Part shown: positions 18,318 to 26,806 of the stretch, one piece after another
Layout: every line of letters begins with the position of its first letter
Position numbering within the stretch: the stretch's first letter is position 1
Assembly (NCBI RefSeq): GCF_023634805.2
Contig: NZ_CP106881.1
Location: forward strand, 2,276,001-2,340,000
DNA from: Comamonas endophytica
Lineage (GTDB): Bacteria; Pseudomonadota; Gammaproteobacteria; Burkholderiales; Burkholderiaceae_C
DNA: 64,000 nt
Direction of reading: 5' to 3'
The notes under the pieces: model-generated
Seen by the model: only the letters and a program-made list of their open reading frames with translations
Databases searched by the model: none
Told to the model about the DNA's origin: nothing
Translations under genes and position numbers: made by a program

Positions 18318-19420
18318 GCGAAGTGCTCCCGCAGGGCCTTGATGATGCGCCCCGAGGCCCGCCCGTCGCCATAGGGCGATATCCCGCGCGCCATCGCGCG
18401 GTAGGCCTGCTCGTCGTCGAGCAGGCGCTGCGCTTCGCTGACGATGCGGTCGTGGTTCGGCCCCACCAGCTTGACCACCCCCTGGTCCACGGCCTCGGGG
18501 CGTTCGGTCTCGTCGCGCAGCACCAGCACTGGCTTGCCCAGCGCCGGCGCCTCCTCCTGCACGCCGCCGGAATCGCTGATGATCAGGTAGGCCTGCTTCA
18601 TGGCCGCCACGAAGGGCGCGTAGTCCAGCGGATCGCACAGGCGGATGTTGGGGCAGCCGCCCAGCAGCTCGTGGGCCACATCCCTGACGTTCGGATTCGG
18701 ATGCACCGGATAGAGGAACTGCACCTCGGGGTTGGCGGTGGCCAGCGTGCGCAGCGCGCGGCAGATCTCGCGCAGCGGTGCGCCGAAGTTCTCGCGCCGG
18801 TGCGAGGTGACGAGCACCAGGCGCTTTCGCGCATCGATGTCGATGCCGATCCGCAGTTCCCTGGCGGCAGCCATCAGCAAGGCATCGATCACGGTATTGC
18901 CGGTGACCAGCAGGTTCCGGTCCGCCACGCCTTCGCGCAGCAGGTTCTGGCGCGAGCCCTCGGTGGGCGCGAAATGCCAGTGCGCGAGCTTGCCGGCAAT
19001 CACCCGGTTGGCCTCCTCGGGAAAGGGGTTGTGCATGTTCCAGGTGCGCAGCCCCGCTTCCACATGGCCGACGGGAATATGATGATAGAAACAAGCCAGT
19101 GCCACCGTCATCACGGTGGTGGTATCTCCCTGTACCAAGGTCACATCGGGATTCTCTTTTTCCAGTATCTGATTCACCTCGAGCAGCAGGCGGCCGGTTA
19201 AAGTGGTCAATGCCTGATTGGGAAGCATGATGTCCAGATCGATATCGGGCTTGATACCGAAGAAGTTCAGCACCTGGTCAAGCATGTTGCGATGCTGGGC
19301 TGTGGCCAGCACCCGGACCTGCGCCCAAGGCTCATTCTTCATAGCCAGAATGACAGGCGCCATTTTTATGGCTTCCGGACGTGTGCCTACCACACATAAA
19401 ACACTCTTTTTCTCGGGCAT
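18314..19420 (-). CDS. wecB: UDP-N-acetylglucosamine 2-epimerase (non-hydrolysing)
   Basis: Interconverts UDP-GlcNAc and UDP-ManNAc in the cytoplasm for surface glycan synthesis. 368 aa, matching the family. Conserved residues are present in VGTRPEAIKMAP, VQGDTTTVMT, VGHVEAGLRT, PFPEEANR and VTSHRRENFG. AAGGAA lies seven bases before the ATG. It heads the reverse-strand glycan block. No wecC (UDP-ManNAc dehydrogenase) is seen in the window, so either ManNAc itself or a product made elsewhere is used. Confidence 0.95.
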   Translation of the reverse strand: MPEKKSVLCVVGTRPEAIKMAPVILAMKNEPWAQVRVLATAQHRNMLDQVLNFFGIKPDIDLDIMLPNQALTTLTGRLLLEVNQILEKENPDVTLVQGDTTTVMTVALACFYHHIPVGHVEAGLRTWNMHNPFPEEANRVIAGKLAHWHFAPTEGSRQNLLREGVADRNLLVTGNTVIDALLMAAARELRIGIDIDARKRLVLVTSHRRENFGAPLREICRALRTLATANPEVQFLYPVHPNPNVRDVAHELLGGCPNIRLCDPLDYAPFVAAMKQAYLIISDSGGVQEEAPALGKPVLVLRDETERPEAVDQGVVKLVGPNHDRIVSEAQRLLDDEQAYRAMARGISPYGDGRASGRIIKALREHFA

Positions 19421-19875
19421 TTCGATTCCTTGGAAGGACAGGCGCGGCTGAAGGACTTGCTCGTCAGAAGCCTTCGTGGATTATTAGGAAGCTCGTTCTC
19501 CGATTTCTATGGTTTTTCTGTAGATTCGCACGGTGAAATATTGCTTAGGAATATGCGGCAGTGCTGTAATCTTCGATTTTCAATACGTTGTTGCTCTGCA
19601 AGGTCAAATTGGTCAAATCGAAATAATGCGGCCGAATTCATGGCCTCGAATGCTTCGGGTGATTATCGCAGTTGCAAAGGATGGGGTAATTCCCTGCAAG
19701 CATGTGAAAATCCGATGATTATGTAGGAGCCGCGCTTGAACGTTCCATTGGCGAAGCAGGTCTTGCACCCGCAGGCGTGACGTGGTCACTGAAGCCTGGA
19801 CCGCTTGCAAGTCTCCGCAGGGGTCTGGGCCAATGCGCACGCTTGGCCAGAGAAGCCATCGCAGTGACATGCACC
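19421..19875. other. A/T-rich divergent intergenic region
   Basis: 455 bases between wecB and the membrane protein gene read the other way. Divergent promoters are expected. On the minus strand TTGACC (19607-19602) and TATTGA (19585-19580) are 16 bases apart and could serve wecB, though the -10 match is poor. GGTCAAAT occurs twice in direct order at 19602-19609 and 19611-19618. No gene was recognised. Confidence 0.3.
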
Positions 19876-21633
19876 ATGTACGCCCGGTTCGTCTACAGAG
19901 TGTTACACTTGATGCCAATTCCGTCTTTTTGCTTCTTCTCCATGCAAATGCTCACTGCGTTCGATGCCCGAAAATTATCGGTGGCGGAATATGCGGCCCT
20001 TACTTTGATGGCGGTTGCATCTGCGGCAGTCGCCACACTCCTCAACAAGTATTTTCCGCTGCCGCAGGCGGTATTCCTCGCTTGCTGGTGCCTGGTCGTG
20101 GTGCTGCTCTCGCTGGCGCTAGCCCGCTCGATGGGCAATGCTTGGCAGAGTAAAAACCTGCCTGCGAAATTGTTCGTTGGTTTTTTGCTGATTGCGATTT
20201 TTATATCAGCACTTAAACCCACTTCCACAGGATTTTCCAGGCACGATGAAATTTACAGCTGGGGCATGTGGGGAGTGCAGCATGCATTGGGAAAGCAGCC
20301 CGACCTGTACTATACGGGTGCCGCATACCCACAATTCTTCTCATACGAGATCGCTTCCGTTTTCCTCGCGCAAGGCACTCACTTTTCACATTTTTTCGCC
20401 AAATTGATTGCTGGTTTGCCCAGCCTGTTGATCATCATCGTGCTGGGTGATTTCGTGGCGAAAAGCCAGCGCAGCTGGGTCAACTGGCTTACGTTGCTGC
20501 TATCCATTGGCGCCATCGCCAGTATTGCCAACCTGTTGTACTGGGCATATGCAGATCCGTTGGCAAGCGCCTTGTTGATCACCAGTCTCGCATTGATCCT
20601 GCAATATGCAAGGCGCCGTGAGTTGCGCCTGATGGTATTAGCAAGCGCCTGCGCGTTGATGGCGGCGCTGACCAAGCAGCCTGGATTGGTATGGTGTTTT
20701 GCTTCACTGCCGGCCATGGCGGCCTATGGAGTCTGGCGCTTGGGCTGGAAGAAGGAGGTGCTCGCTCCCTGCATTGCAGCAATGGCCCTGGCTGCCATCT
20801 GGCCGGTTTTTCTGGCCCCTTCGTTTGCCAGCAACCAAGGTGTGATGGACATTGTCACGAAAAACGGAGGCATCGTCGATTCGGTCTTCAAGTCGGTGAA
20901 GACATACGTTCTAGCAAGTCCAGGCATAGGATTCATACTGATCCTTCCAGTTTTGCTTGCTTTCAGGAGCAAGCCTCTTCGGTTTTCTTGGCTGTTTTTT
21001 GTATTTCCTTATCTGATCATCTGGTTCGCGCTCGGTTCATATGAACTGCGTCACGGAATGCATGTGATATTGATGTCTGTCTTGCTGGTCATGCATGCGT
21101 TGACATCGCAGTATCCCTTGGTTGAAAACCCTGCTTCTGCGCAGCAAGGTAGCGGGATGATCGAGCGTCACTGGATGGCTTGTGTTTCGTTCCTTCTCGT
21201 CATCCTGAGCATGTTTTTGGCATATCACCGCAATGCCGATGCGTTGAAGGATGGCAATAGAGCGATCTTCATTTCCCAATTCGGTTCTGATGCTGCGGAG
21301 GTTTTCGACGGAATCGTTGGCAGCCAGAGCCATGTTTTCGCATTCAGTAACTATCAATATGGAATATTCTTCAACCGGACTCCGTTGTTCCGCTTGGATG
21401 CGAAAGAGAAAAATGTTTCGGTGCAGACGCTCAGAAGCCATCTTCTGACTTCTCGATCGGCCTATGTATTCACTGCGGGTGATTGGGATTACGGGTCGTT
21501 TTCTGCAAATTTTCAAGCTCTCTCTCAAATGTGCCCGGAAGCTTTACAGTTGATGAAGAAATCCGAAGTGCAGCCTCAATTTTCAATTTACAGGGTGCAT
21601 CAGGAATCCCTGCTGTCACGGTGCCAGCCTTAG
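19876..21633 (+). CDS. Polytopic membrane protein, GT-C type glycosyltransferase candidate
   Basis: About 585 aa with roughly eleven hydrophobic segments and a soluble C-terminal tail. An early extracytoplasmic loop contains FSRHDEIYSWG, whose acidic pair resembles the catalytic Asp/Glu of GT-C enzymes that use polyprenyl-phosphate sugars. ALTKQPGLVW is also reminiscent of the ArnT/PMT group. The start is uncertain: GTG 19777, ATG 19876, 19912 and 19942 are in frame and none has a strong ribosome site. It converges on gtrA-gtrB, which would make and flip the lipid-linked sugar, so this may be the type-specific transferase of a Gtr-like set. Codon use is more A/T-rich than the backbone. Confidence 0.6.
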   Translation: MYARFVYRVLHLMPIPSFCFFSMQMLTAFDARKLSVAEYAALTLMAVASAAVATLLNKYFPLPQAVFLACWCLVVVLLSLALARSMGNAWQSKNLPAKLFVGFLLIAIFISALKPTSTGFSRHDEIYSWGMWGVQHALGKQPDLYYTGAAYPQFFSYEIASVFLAQGTHFSHFFAKLIAGLPSLLIIIVLGDFVAKSQRSWVNWLTLLLSIGAIASIANLLYWAYADPLASALLITSLALILQYARRRELRLMVLASACALMAALTKQPGLVWCFASLPAMAAYGVWRLGWKKEVLAPCIAAMALAAIWPVFLAPSFASNQGVMDIVTKNGGIVDSVFKSVKTYVLASPGIGFILILPVLLAFRSKPLRFSWLFFVFPYLIIWFALGSYELRHGMHVILMSVLLVMHALTSQYPLVENPASAQQGSGMIERHWMACVSFLLVILSMFLAYHRNADALKDGNRAIFISQFGSDAAEVFDGIVGSQSHVFAFSNYQYGIFFNRTPLFRLDAKEKNVSVQTLRSHLLTSRSAYVFTAGDWDYGSFSANFQALSQMCPEALQLMKKSEVQPQFSIYRVHQESLLSRCQP

Positions 21634-21686
21634 TTCCAATAGGCATGAGGCTGACAGGCGGAGCGTTTGCAATGCCGTCAGTGTCT

Positions 21687-22061
21687 TCATGTATTGTTGG
21701 CCGGGTTCCTGTAGATCCAGTGCTTGCTGAAAAAATAACCATTGATGGCAACCAATGGCAAGGACAGGATCTTTCCCAGGATAGCCATGTCGAGCCAGGC
21801 ATGGAAAATTGAAACAGTCAGGAGCGTGAGACAGTAGTTGGCCAAGACCACGCAAAGGTAGCGCACGAGCGACCCGTGCGAGTAAATGGCCTTGAAAGTC
21901 AGATTCATGTGCAGAAGGAAATTGACGCACAGACTTGCCGCAAAGCCTGCCGTTGTGGCGAGAATATAGTTCGTTTCCGACAGGATGAGCAGCTGCATCA
22001 GCCCGATGTCGAGCAGCGCGCAGAAAACGCCAATTGCCATATAAGTCATGAACTGGCGCAT
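21687..22061 (-). CDS. gtrA: GtrA-family membrane protein
   Basis: 124 aa with four hydrophobic segments, matching the small GtrA family thought to flip undecaprenyl-phosphate-linked sugar across the inner membrane. Visible features are MRQFMTYMAIGVFCALLDIG at the start, SLCVNFLLHMNLTF in the middle and NGYFFSKHWIY at the end, the usual C-terminal pattern. It follows the gtrB-like gene with a four-base gap, the normal order for these partners. Confidence 0.85.
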   Translation of the reverse strand: MRQFMTYMAIGVFCALLDIGLMQLLILSETNYILATTAGFAASLCVNFLLHMNLTFKAIYSHGSLVRYLCVVLANYCLTLLTVSIFHAWLDMAILGKILSLPLVAINGYFFSKHWIYRNPANNT

Positions 22062-22065
22062 GTCG

Positions 22066-23040
22066 TCATTTGCCGCGGCGTGCAGAGGATAGATACGGAG
22101 AAATGGGTCGACGCGGGACAGAAGCTATGTCGTAGGAAATAAAGGAAAGAATCAACTGCAGTCCCATCAATGTCGGCATTGCTGCGAGCATTACCGTCCC
22201 GGCGGGAGTGGAGATCCCCTGATGGAAGGAGTTGAGCCAATGGTAACCACCATAGCTTATGCCGAAACCCAGCAGGGCAAGGCCCAGTGGCAGTTCCATG
22301 GATGCCAGCGACATATCGCGCAGGTAATAGTTATAGAAAATTCGCTTGAAAGAATTCTTCAAGTGCTTTATAAAAAATTCCCCTGCTACCCTGCTGATCT
22401 TCAGATTGCTTTTTTCATCCCCATATTTTGCGTCCATCGGAATGTCGACGACCACGGCACGCATGTTGTTCAATCTGAAAAGCATGTCCGTCTCGAAAAA
22501 ATAGCGGCGACTTATCTTGTCGAAAGGCAAGTGGTGCGCAGTATTCGCGTGAATGGCGGTGAAGCCATTGGTCGGGTCGAAAAGATTCCAGTAGCCTGAG
22601 GATAATTTGCACATCAAAGACAATACCGCGTTGCCGAACAAGCGCATGGCAGGCATGGAACGAATTTTTTCAAGATTGAAAAATCTATTGCCTTTGGTGT
22701 AGTCTGCTTCTCCGGCTGCAATAGGGGCTGCGAATTCCATGATCAGTTCCGGATCCATCTGGCCGTCACCATCGATCTTGACCAGAATATCCATATCGTC
22801 CGTGAGGGCTGCCCGGTAGCCGGTCATCACGGCGCCGCCAACACCCTGGTTCATGCTGTGGCGAATGACGGTGACGCGCTCATCCCTGCAGTGGGTTTCG
22901 ACATGGCTGCCGGAACTTTCAGGACAACAGTCGTCCACCACATAGATTCGGCTCACCTCGGGGCCTATGGCATCGATGACACCCAGAATATGTGCGCGCA
23001 CCTTGTAACTGGGGATGATGACGGCGATGGCTTGCTGCAT
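22066..23040 (-). CDS. gtrB: Polyprenyl-phosphate glycosyltransferase, GtrB/DPM1-like
   Basis: 324 aa. The N-terminal GT2 domain has AVIIPSYKVRAHI, VVDDCCPESS and the DxD motif in VKIDGDGQMDPELI. DPTNGFTAIH and two C-terminal hydrophobic segments fit the family that loads a sugar on undecaprenyl phosphate. ATG 23040 starts just before the domain; an in-frame Met at 23133 would add 31 residues without family character. It pairs with gtrA. The transferred sugar is unknown. Confidence 0.85.
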   Translation of the reverse strand: MQQAIAVIIPSYKVRAHILGVIDAIGPEVSRIYVVDDCCPESSGSHVETHCRDERVTVIRHSMNQGVGGAVMTGYRAALTDDMDILVKIDGDGQMDPELIMEFAAPIAAGEADYTKGNRFFNLEKIRSMPAMRLFGNAVLSLMCKLSSGYWNLFDPTNGFTAIHANTAHHLPFDKISRRYFFETDMLFRLNNMRAVVVDIPMDAKYGDEKSNLKISRVAGEFFIKHLKNSFKRIFYNYYLRDMSLASMELPLGLALLGFGISYGGYHWLNSFHQGISTPAGTVMLAAMPTLMGLQLILSFISYDIASVPRRPISPYLSSARRGK

Positions 23041-23289
23041 ATGAATAGTAGGTTCCGACCTATTGCCTGGAACAGGAGGCCTGCAACCTCGAAATGGAAA
23101 GGGTGAGCCCCGCCATTCATCAAGCGAATACAACGCTGTTTCCAGAAGTTACGAGGCTGCTGCGAATCTTACTTGAATGCCTTTGCAGGCCGACAATACC
23201 GGCACAGGGCAAACATGCAAAGCACATGCATGGCTCGTTGGTAGTGCGGCCGGTGCATACACATCACGCGCAAGCTCTGCAAATGCCGG

Positions 23290-24450
23290 CTATTGGTTCG
23301 CCGACAGCAGCAGCAGACCGATCAGCAGCGCGAAAAGCACGACCAGCGCGATCTTCACCCAGCTGTAAGGCTGCTCGCCGGCGATCTGCCCGGTATAGCC
23401 GTTGGCCACGATCTGGTAGCTCTTGCTGCCATAGGTGTAGCCCACGAGCCAGACCGGCATCAGCGTGTGCTTGAAGGTCCGGCCCTGGTAGCGGGCCTGC
23501 ACGCGCAGGTTGCGCTGGGTGTCGCCGGGCACCTGCTGCGCGCACAGCTGGCGCACCGCGGCGTCCATCTCCTGCTGGTTGATCCCGGCCGCCTGGCCCA
23601 GGTCGACCTGGTAGCGCTCGACGGTCCAGCCGCGCACGAATTCGGGCGTGTAGGGCTTGAGGTCGGTGGTGGTCGGGAAGGGCTCGATCCTGCGCAGCAG
23701 CGCGGCATGCACGCCCACCGTGCCCGGCACCAGCGCGTCATCGAAGAAATGCGCGAGATTCCCCGCGGCGGGCTCCCAGCGCACATGCTGGACCTGGCGG
23801 GTCTGCAGGTTGCCGTTGGCGTCGCGGTAGGTCTCGGTGGTGTAGTAGAAAAAGCCCGCCTCGGCCTCCCAGGCGGCCTGCACATGGGCGTCGAAGGTCC
23901 AGTAGGGCAGGTACAGGCCCTTGAGGGTGTCGGTCAGCGCGGCATTCTTGAGCTTGCCGGGCGCGAACCAGCGCGAGCCATACCACTTGCGGATCGCGTC
24001 GCGCACCTGGGGCTCGCTGATCTTGAACGGCAGGATGCTTTGCGGCGTGATCGCGTCGTTGCGCTCCTCGTGCGCGACGATCGCCGGCGAGCCGCAGAAA
24101 TCGCAGCGCTGGGCCGTGCGCCCGTCGATGAACACCGAGATCGCGCGGCAGTTCTGGCACTGCACTTCCTGGCGCTCGGCACCCCACCCGCGGCCGGATT
24201 GCGGATGCCGCAGCGCGGCCGCGAGGTCCTGCTCGACCACGGCGTTGCCCAGCTCCTCGCGCTGCGCCTCGGTCCAGGGCACCAGCGTGCCGCAGTAGGG
24301 GCACCGCAGCGACTGGGCCTTGGGGCTCCATTCGAGGTTGGCGCCGCATTCGGGGCAGGGATGCCTGCCGACCAGCGCGGGGCGGGGCGCGTCGGGCGCT
24401 GCCGTGAAGCCGGCATCGGAGGAGCGGGAGGGTTCTGGATTCACGGCCAT
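23290..24450 (-). CDS. Double zinc-ribbon membrane protein, partner of the SPFH protein
   Basis: 386 aa. Four CxxC pairs (HPCPECGAN, RCPYCGTL, QCQNCRAI, RCDFCGSP) form two zinc ribbons in the first 130 residues. A central domain of unknown function follows (KGLYLPYWTFDAH, PVWLVGYTYG), then one C-terminal membrane segment (VKIALVVLFALLIGLLLL). Its stop side faces the gtr genes across about 250 bases with nothing recognised. It follows the SPFH gene on the same strand. The pair recalls B. subtilis YdjG/YdjI, which work with PspA at the membrane; that link is by resemblance only. Confidence 0.75.
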   Translation of the reverse strand: MAVNPEPSRSSDAGFTAAPDAPRPALVGRHPCPECGANLEWSPKAQSLRCPYCGTLVPWTEAQREELGNAVVEQDLAAALRHPQSGRGWGAERQEVQCQNCRAISVFIDGRTAQRCDFCGSPAIVAHEERNDAITPQSILPFKISEPQVRDAIRKWYGSRWFAPGKLKNAALTDTLKGLYLPYWTFDAHVQAAWEAEAGFFYYTTETYRDANGNLQTRQVQHVRWEPAAGNLAHFFDDALVPGTVGVHAALLRRIEPFPTTTDLKPYTPEFVRGWTVERYQVDLGQAAGINQQEMDAAVRQLCAQQVPGDTQRNLRVQARYQGRTFKHTLMPVWLVGYTYGSKSYQIVANGYTGQIAGEQPYSWVKIALVVLFALLIGLLLLSANQ

Positions 24451-24492
24451 GGCATCTGGGCACCAGGGCGGCGCCGGTCGATCTGCAGGAAG

Positions 24493-25641
24493 TCAGCCGC
24501 GCAGGTATTCGTCGAGGGCGCCTTGCGCGATGCGCCAGCTGCTGCCGATCCTGCGCGCCTTGAGCTGGCCGGACTCGATTTCGGCCATCACATCGGGCAG
24601 GCCCACGCCCAGCAGCTGTGCCACCTGCTCGGGCGTGAGCACCTGAAGCGCGGCGGCCGATGCCGCGCCGGCCGAAGCCGCGGCAGCCGGAGCCGCAGGG
24701 GCCTGGGCAGCCTGGGCGGCGGCTGGCGAGAATGGGTCCGGCGCCGAAGCCGTGCCCGTGCCCGGAGCGCCAGTGCCCGCGGGCTGGGACTGCATGCCGC
24801 GCATCATCTCCTGCGCCATGCCGAAGCCCATGGCCATGGTCGCGGGCATGGTGGCCGCGGCGGCGCCTTCGCCGCCGGCGCCCATGGCCTGGCCCATCTG
24901 GTATTTCACATAGTCGTTGAGGTTGCCGATGGCGCCCATGCTCGAGCGCTTGTCGATGGCCTGCTCGACTTCGGGCGGCACCGACACGTTCTCGAGAATG
25001 AAGCTGCTGATCTCCAGGCCGTACTTCTCGCGCATGGCCGGGTTGATCAGCTGCAGCAGCGCCTCGCCCAGGTCGCCGTAGCGCGTGGCCACGTCGAGCA
25101 CCGGCACGTGGGCCTTGGCCAGGGCCTCGGTGAACACGCTGACGATGCGCGAGCGCATGGTGTCGGCGAACTCGTCGAGCCGGAAGTTCTGGTCGGTGCC
25201 GGCGACCTCCCTGAGGAATTTCGGCGCCTCGACGATGCGGAAGTCATAGGAGCCGAAGGCGCGGATGCGCACCACGCCGAAGTCCTTGTCGCGCAGCATC
25301 ACCGGGTTGGCCGTGCCCCACTTGTTGCCCGTGAACAGCCGCGTGTTGAGGTAGTAGATGTCGCACTTGAAGGGCGACTGGAAGCCGTACTTCCAGCCCT
25401 GCAGCGTCGACAGGATCGGCACGTTCTGCGTGGTGAGCGTGTGCCGGCCGGGCTGGAACAGGTCGGCGAACTGGCCTTCCGAGACGAACTGCACCTGCTG
25501 CGACTCGCGCACGATCAGCTGCGCGCCGTTCTTGATTTCCTTGTCCTGGTCGGGCCAGCGGTAGGACAGCGTGTCGCGCGAGTCATCGGTCCATTCGATG
25601 ACTTCGATCAGTTGCTTGGTGATGATGTTCAGCAGACTCAT
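24493..25641 (-). CDS. SPFH-domain protein with C-terminal excisionase-like helix-turn-helix
   Basis: 382 aa. Residues about 1-290 are an SPFH/band-7 module of the virion-core-like (YdjI) type: IEWTDDSRDTLSYRWPDQDK, VPILSTLQGWKYGFQSPFK, LENVSVPPEVEQAIDKRSS. A low-complexity Ala/Pro/Met linker follows. The last 45 residues (LTPEQVAQLLGVGLPDVMAE to WRIAQGALDEYL) match the MerR/excisionase-type HTH_17 fold. ATG 25641 with AGGG seven bases upstream is chosen; an in-frame extension of 50 residues to 25791 lacks family character. Likely forms membrane-associated oligomers with the zinc-ribbon partner. Confidence 0.8.
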   Translation of the reverse strand: MSLLNIITKQLIEVIEWTDDSRDTLSYRWPDQDKEIKNGAQLIVRESQQVQFVSEGQFADLFQPGRHTLTTQNVPILSTLQGWKYGFQSPFKCDIYYLNTRLFTGNKWGTANPVMLRDKDFGVVRIRAFGSYDFRIVEAPKFLREVAGTDQNFRLDEFADTMRSRIVSVFTEALAKAHVPVLDVATRYGDLGEALLQLINPAMREKYGLEISSFILENVSVPPEVEQAIDKRSSMGAIGNLNDYVKYQMGQAMGAGGEGAAAATMPATMAMGFGMAQEMMRGMQSQPAGTGAPGTGTASAPDPFSPAAAQAAQAPAAPAAAASAGAASAAALQVLTPEQVAQLLGVGLPDVMAEIESGQLKARRIGSSWRIAQGALDEYLRG

Positions 25642-25844
25642 GGATCGCCCTGGAGTTTCAAACCTTCGGTCCATTGTAGGGGCCGGTCCGGCGTCCTCGG
25701 CGTAGGTTTTGGCCGCCTGGCGCGCATGCCCATGGGGGCCAGGCCAGGCGCTTGATGCGGGGGCCGGCATAAAATCACGGTTTACGCGCATTGCGCGCGC
25801 ACCTAACGTAAGCGCAGGACGGCCTGCCGCAAGCTCTAGAAGTC

Positions 25845-26783
25845 ATGCTGACATTCCAACAAATCATCCTGAAACTGCAGTCGTACTGGGACGCCCAGGG
25901 CTGCGCCCTGTTGCAGCCCTATGACATGGAAGTGGGCGCGGGCACCTCGCATACCGCGACTTTCCTGCGCGCCCTGGGCCCCGAGCCCTGGAAGGCGGCC
26001 TATGTCCAGCCCAGCCGCCGCCCCAAGGACGGCCGCTACGGCGAGAACCCGAACCGCCTGCAGCACTACTACCAGTACCAGGTGGTGCTCAAGCCCGCGC
26101 CCGACAACATCCTCGAGCTCTACCTGGGCTCGCTCGAAGCGCTGGGCTTCGATCTGAAGAAGAACGACATCCGCTTCGTCGAGGACGATTGGGAGAATCC
26201 GACGCTCGGCGCCTGGGGCCTGGGCTGGGAAGTCTGGCTCAACGGCATGGAAGTGACGCAGTTCACCTATTTCCAGCAGGTCGGCGGCATCGACTGCAAG
26301 CCCGCGACCGGCGAGATCACCTATGGCCTGGAGCGCCTGGCGATGTACCTGCAGGGCGTGGACAACGTCTACAACCTGCAGTGGACCGACACGCTGACCT
26401 ATGGCGATGTCTACCACCAGAACGAGGTCGAACAGTCGACCTACAACTTCGAGCATGCCGACGCCGACTTCCTGTTCACCGCCTTTGCCGCGCATGAAAA
26501 GCAGGCCCAGCACCTGATGACCCAGTCGCTGCCGCTGCCGGCCTACGAGCAGGTGCTCAAGGCCGCGCACAGCTTCAACCTGCTGGATGCGCGCGGCGCG
26601 ATCTCCGTGACCGAGCGCGCGGCCTATATCGGCCGCATCCGCAACCTGGCGCGTGCCGTCGCCAAGGCCTACCTCGACAGCCGCGCGCGCCTGGGCTTCC
26701 CGATGGCGCCCAGGGCCTGGGCCGAGGAAGTGCTGGCCGAGCTGGCCAAGGCCGAGCAATCCGCCGGCAAGAAGGCCGCCTGA
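25845..26783 (+). CDS. glyQ: Glycyl-tRNA synthetase alpha subunit
   Basis: Catalytic subunit of the heterotetrameric bacterial GlyRS, which charges tRNA-Gly. 312 aa. The class II core is recognisable: [20 protein letters not shown], the motif-2 region [19 protein letters not shown], and [20 protein letters not shown]. It is followed 23 bases later by glyS. About 200 bases separate it from the divergent SPFH gene, so it must start its own transcript there; no clear promoter was picked out. Confidence 0.98.
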   Translation: MLTFQQIILKLQSYWDAQGCALLQPYDMEVGAGTSHTATFLRALGPEPWKAAYVQPSRRPKDGRYGENPNRLQHYYQYQVVLKPAPDNILELYLGSLEALGFDLKKNDIRFVEDDWENPTLGAWGLGWEVWLNGMEVTQFTYFQQVGGIDCKPATGEITYGLERLAMYLQGVDNVYNLQWTDTLTYGDVYHQNEVEQSTYNFEHADADFLFTAFAAHEKQAQHLMTQSLPLPAYEQVLKAAHSFNLLDARGAISVTERAAYIGRIRNLARAVAKAYLDSRARLGFPMAPRAWAEEVLAELAKAEQSAGKKAA

Positions 26784-26806
26784 GGCGTTGCGACAGAGAC
26801 ATCACC

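Noticed and set aside
19777..19875. Longer start of the membrane GT-C candidate at GTG 19777
   Set aside because: The extra 33 residues show no signal or membrane character and there is no strong ribosome site; kept only as an alternative.
23293..25755. Plus-strand frame of about 820 codons across the zinc-ribbon and SPFH genes
   Set aside because: It spans two well-supported reverse genes and their spacer, and reads as His/Arg/Gly-rich sequence without family features.
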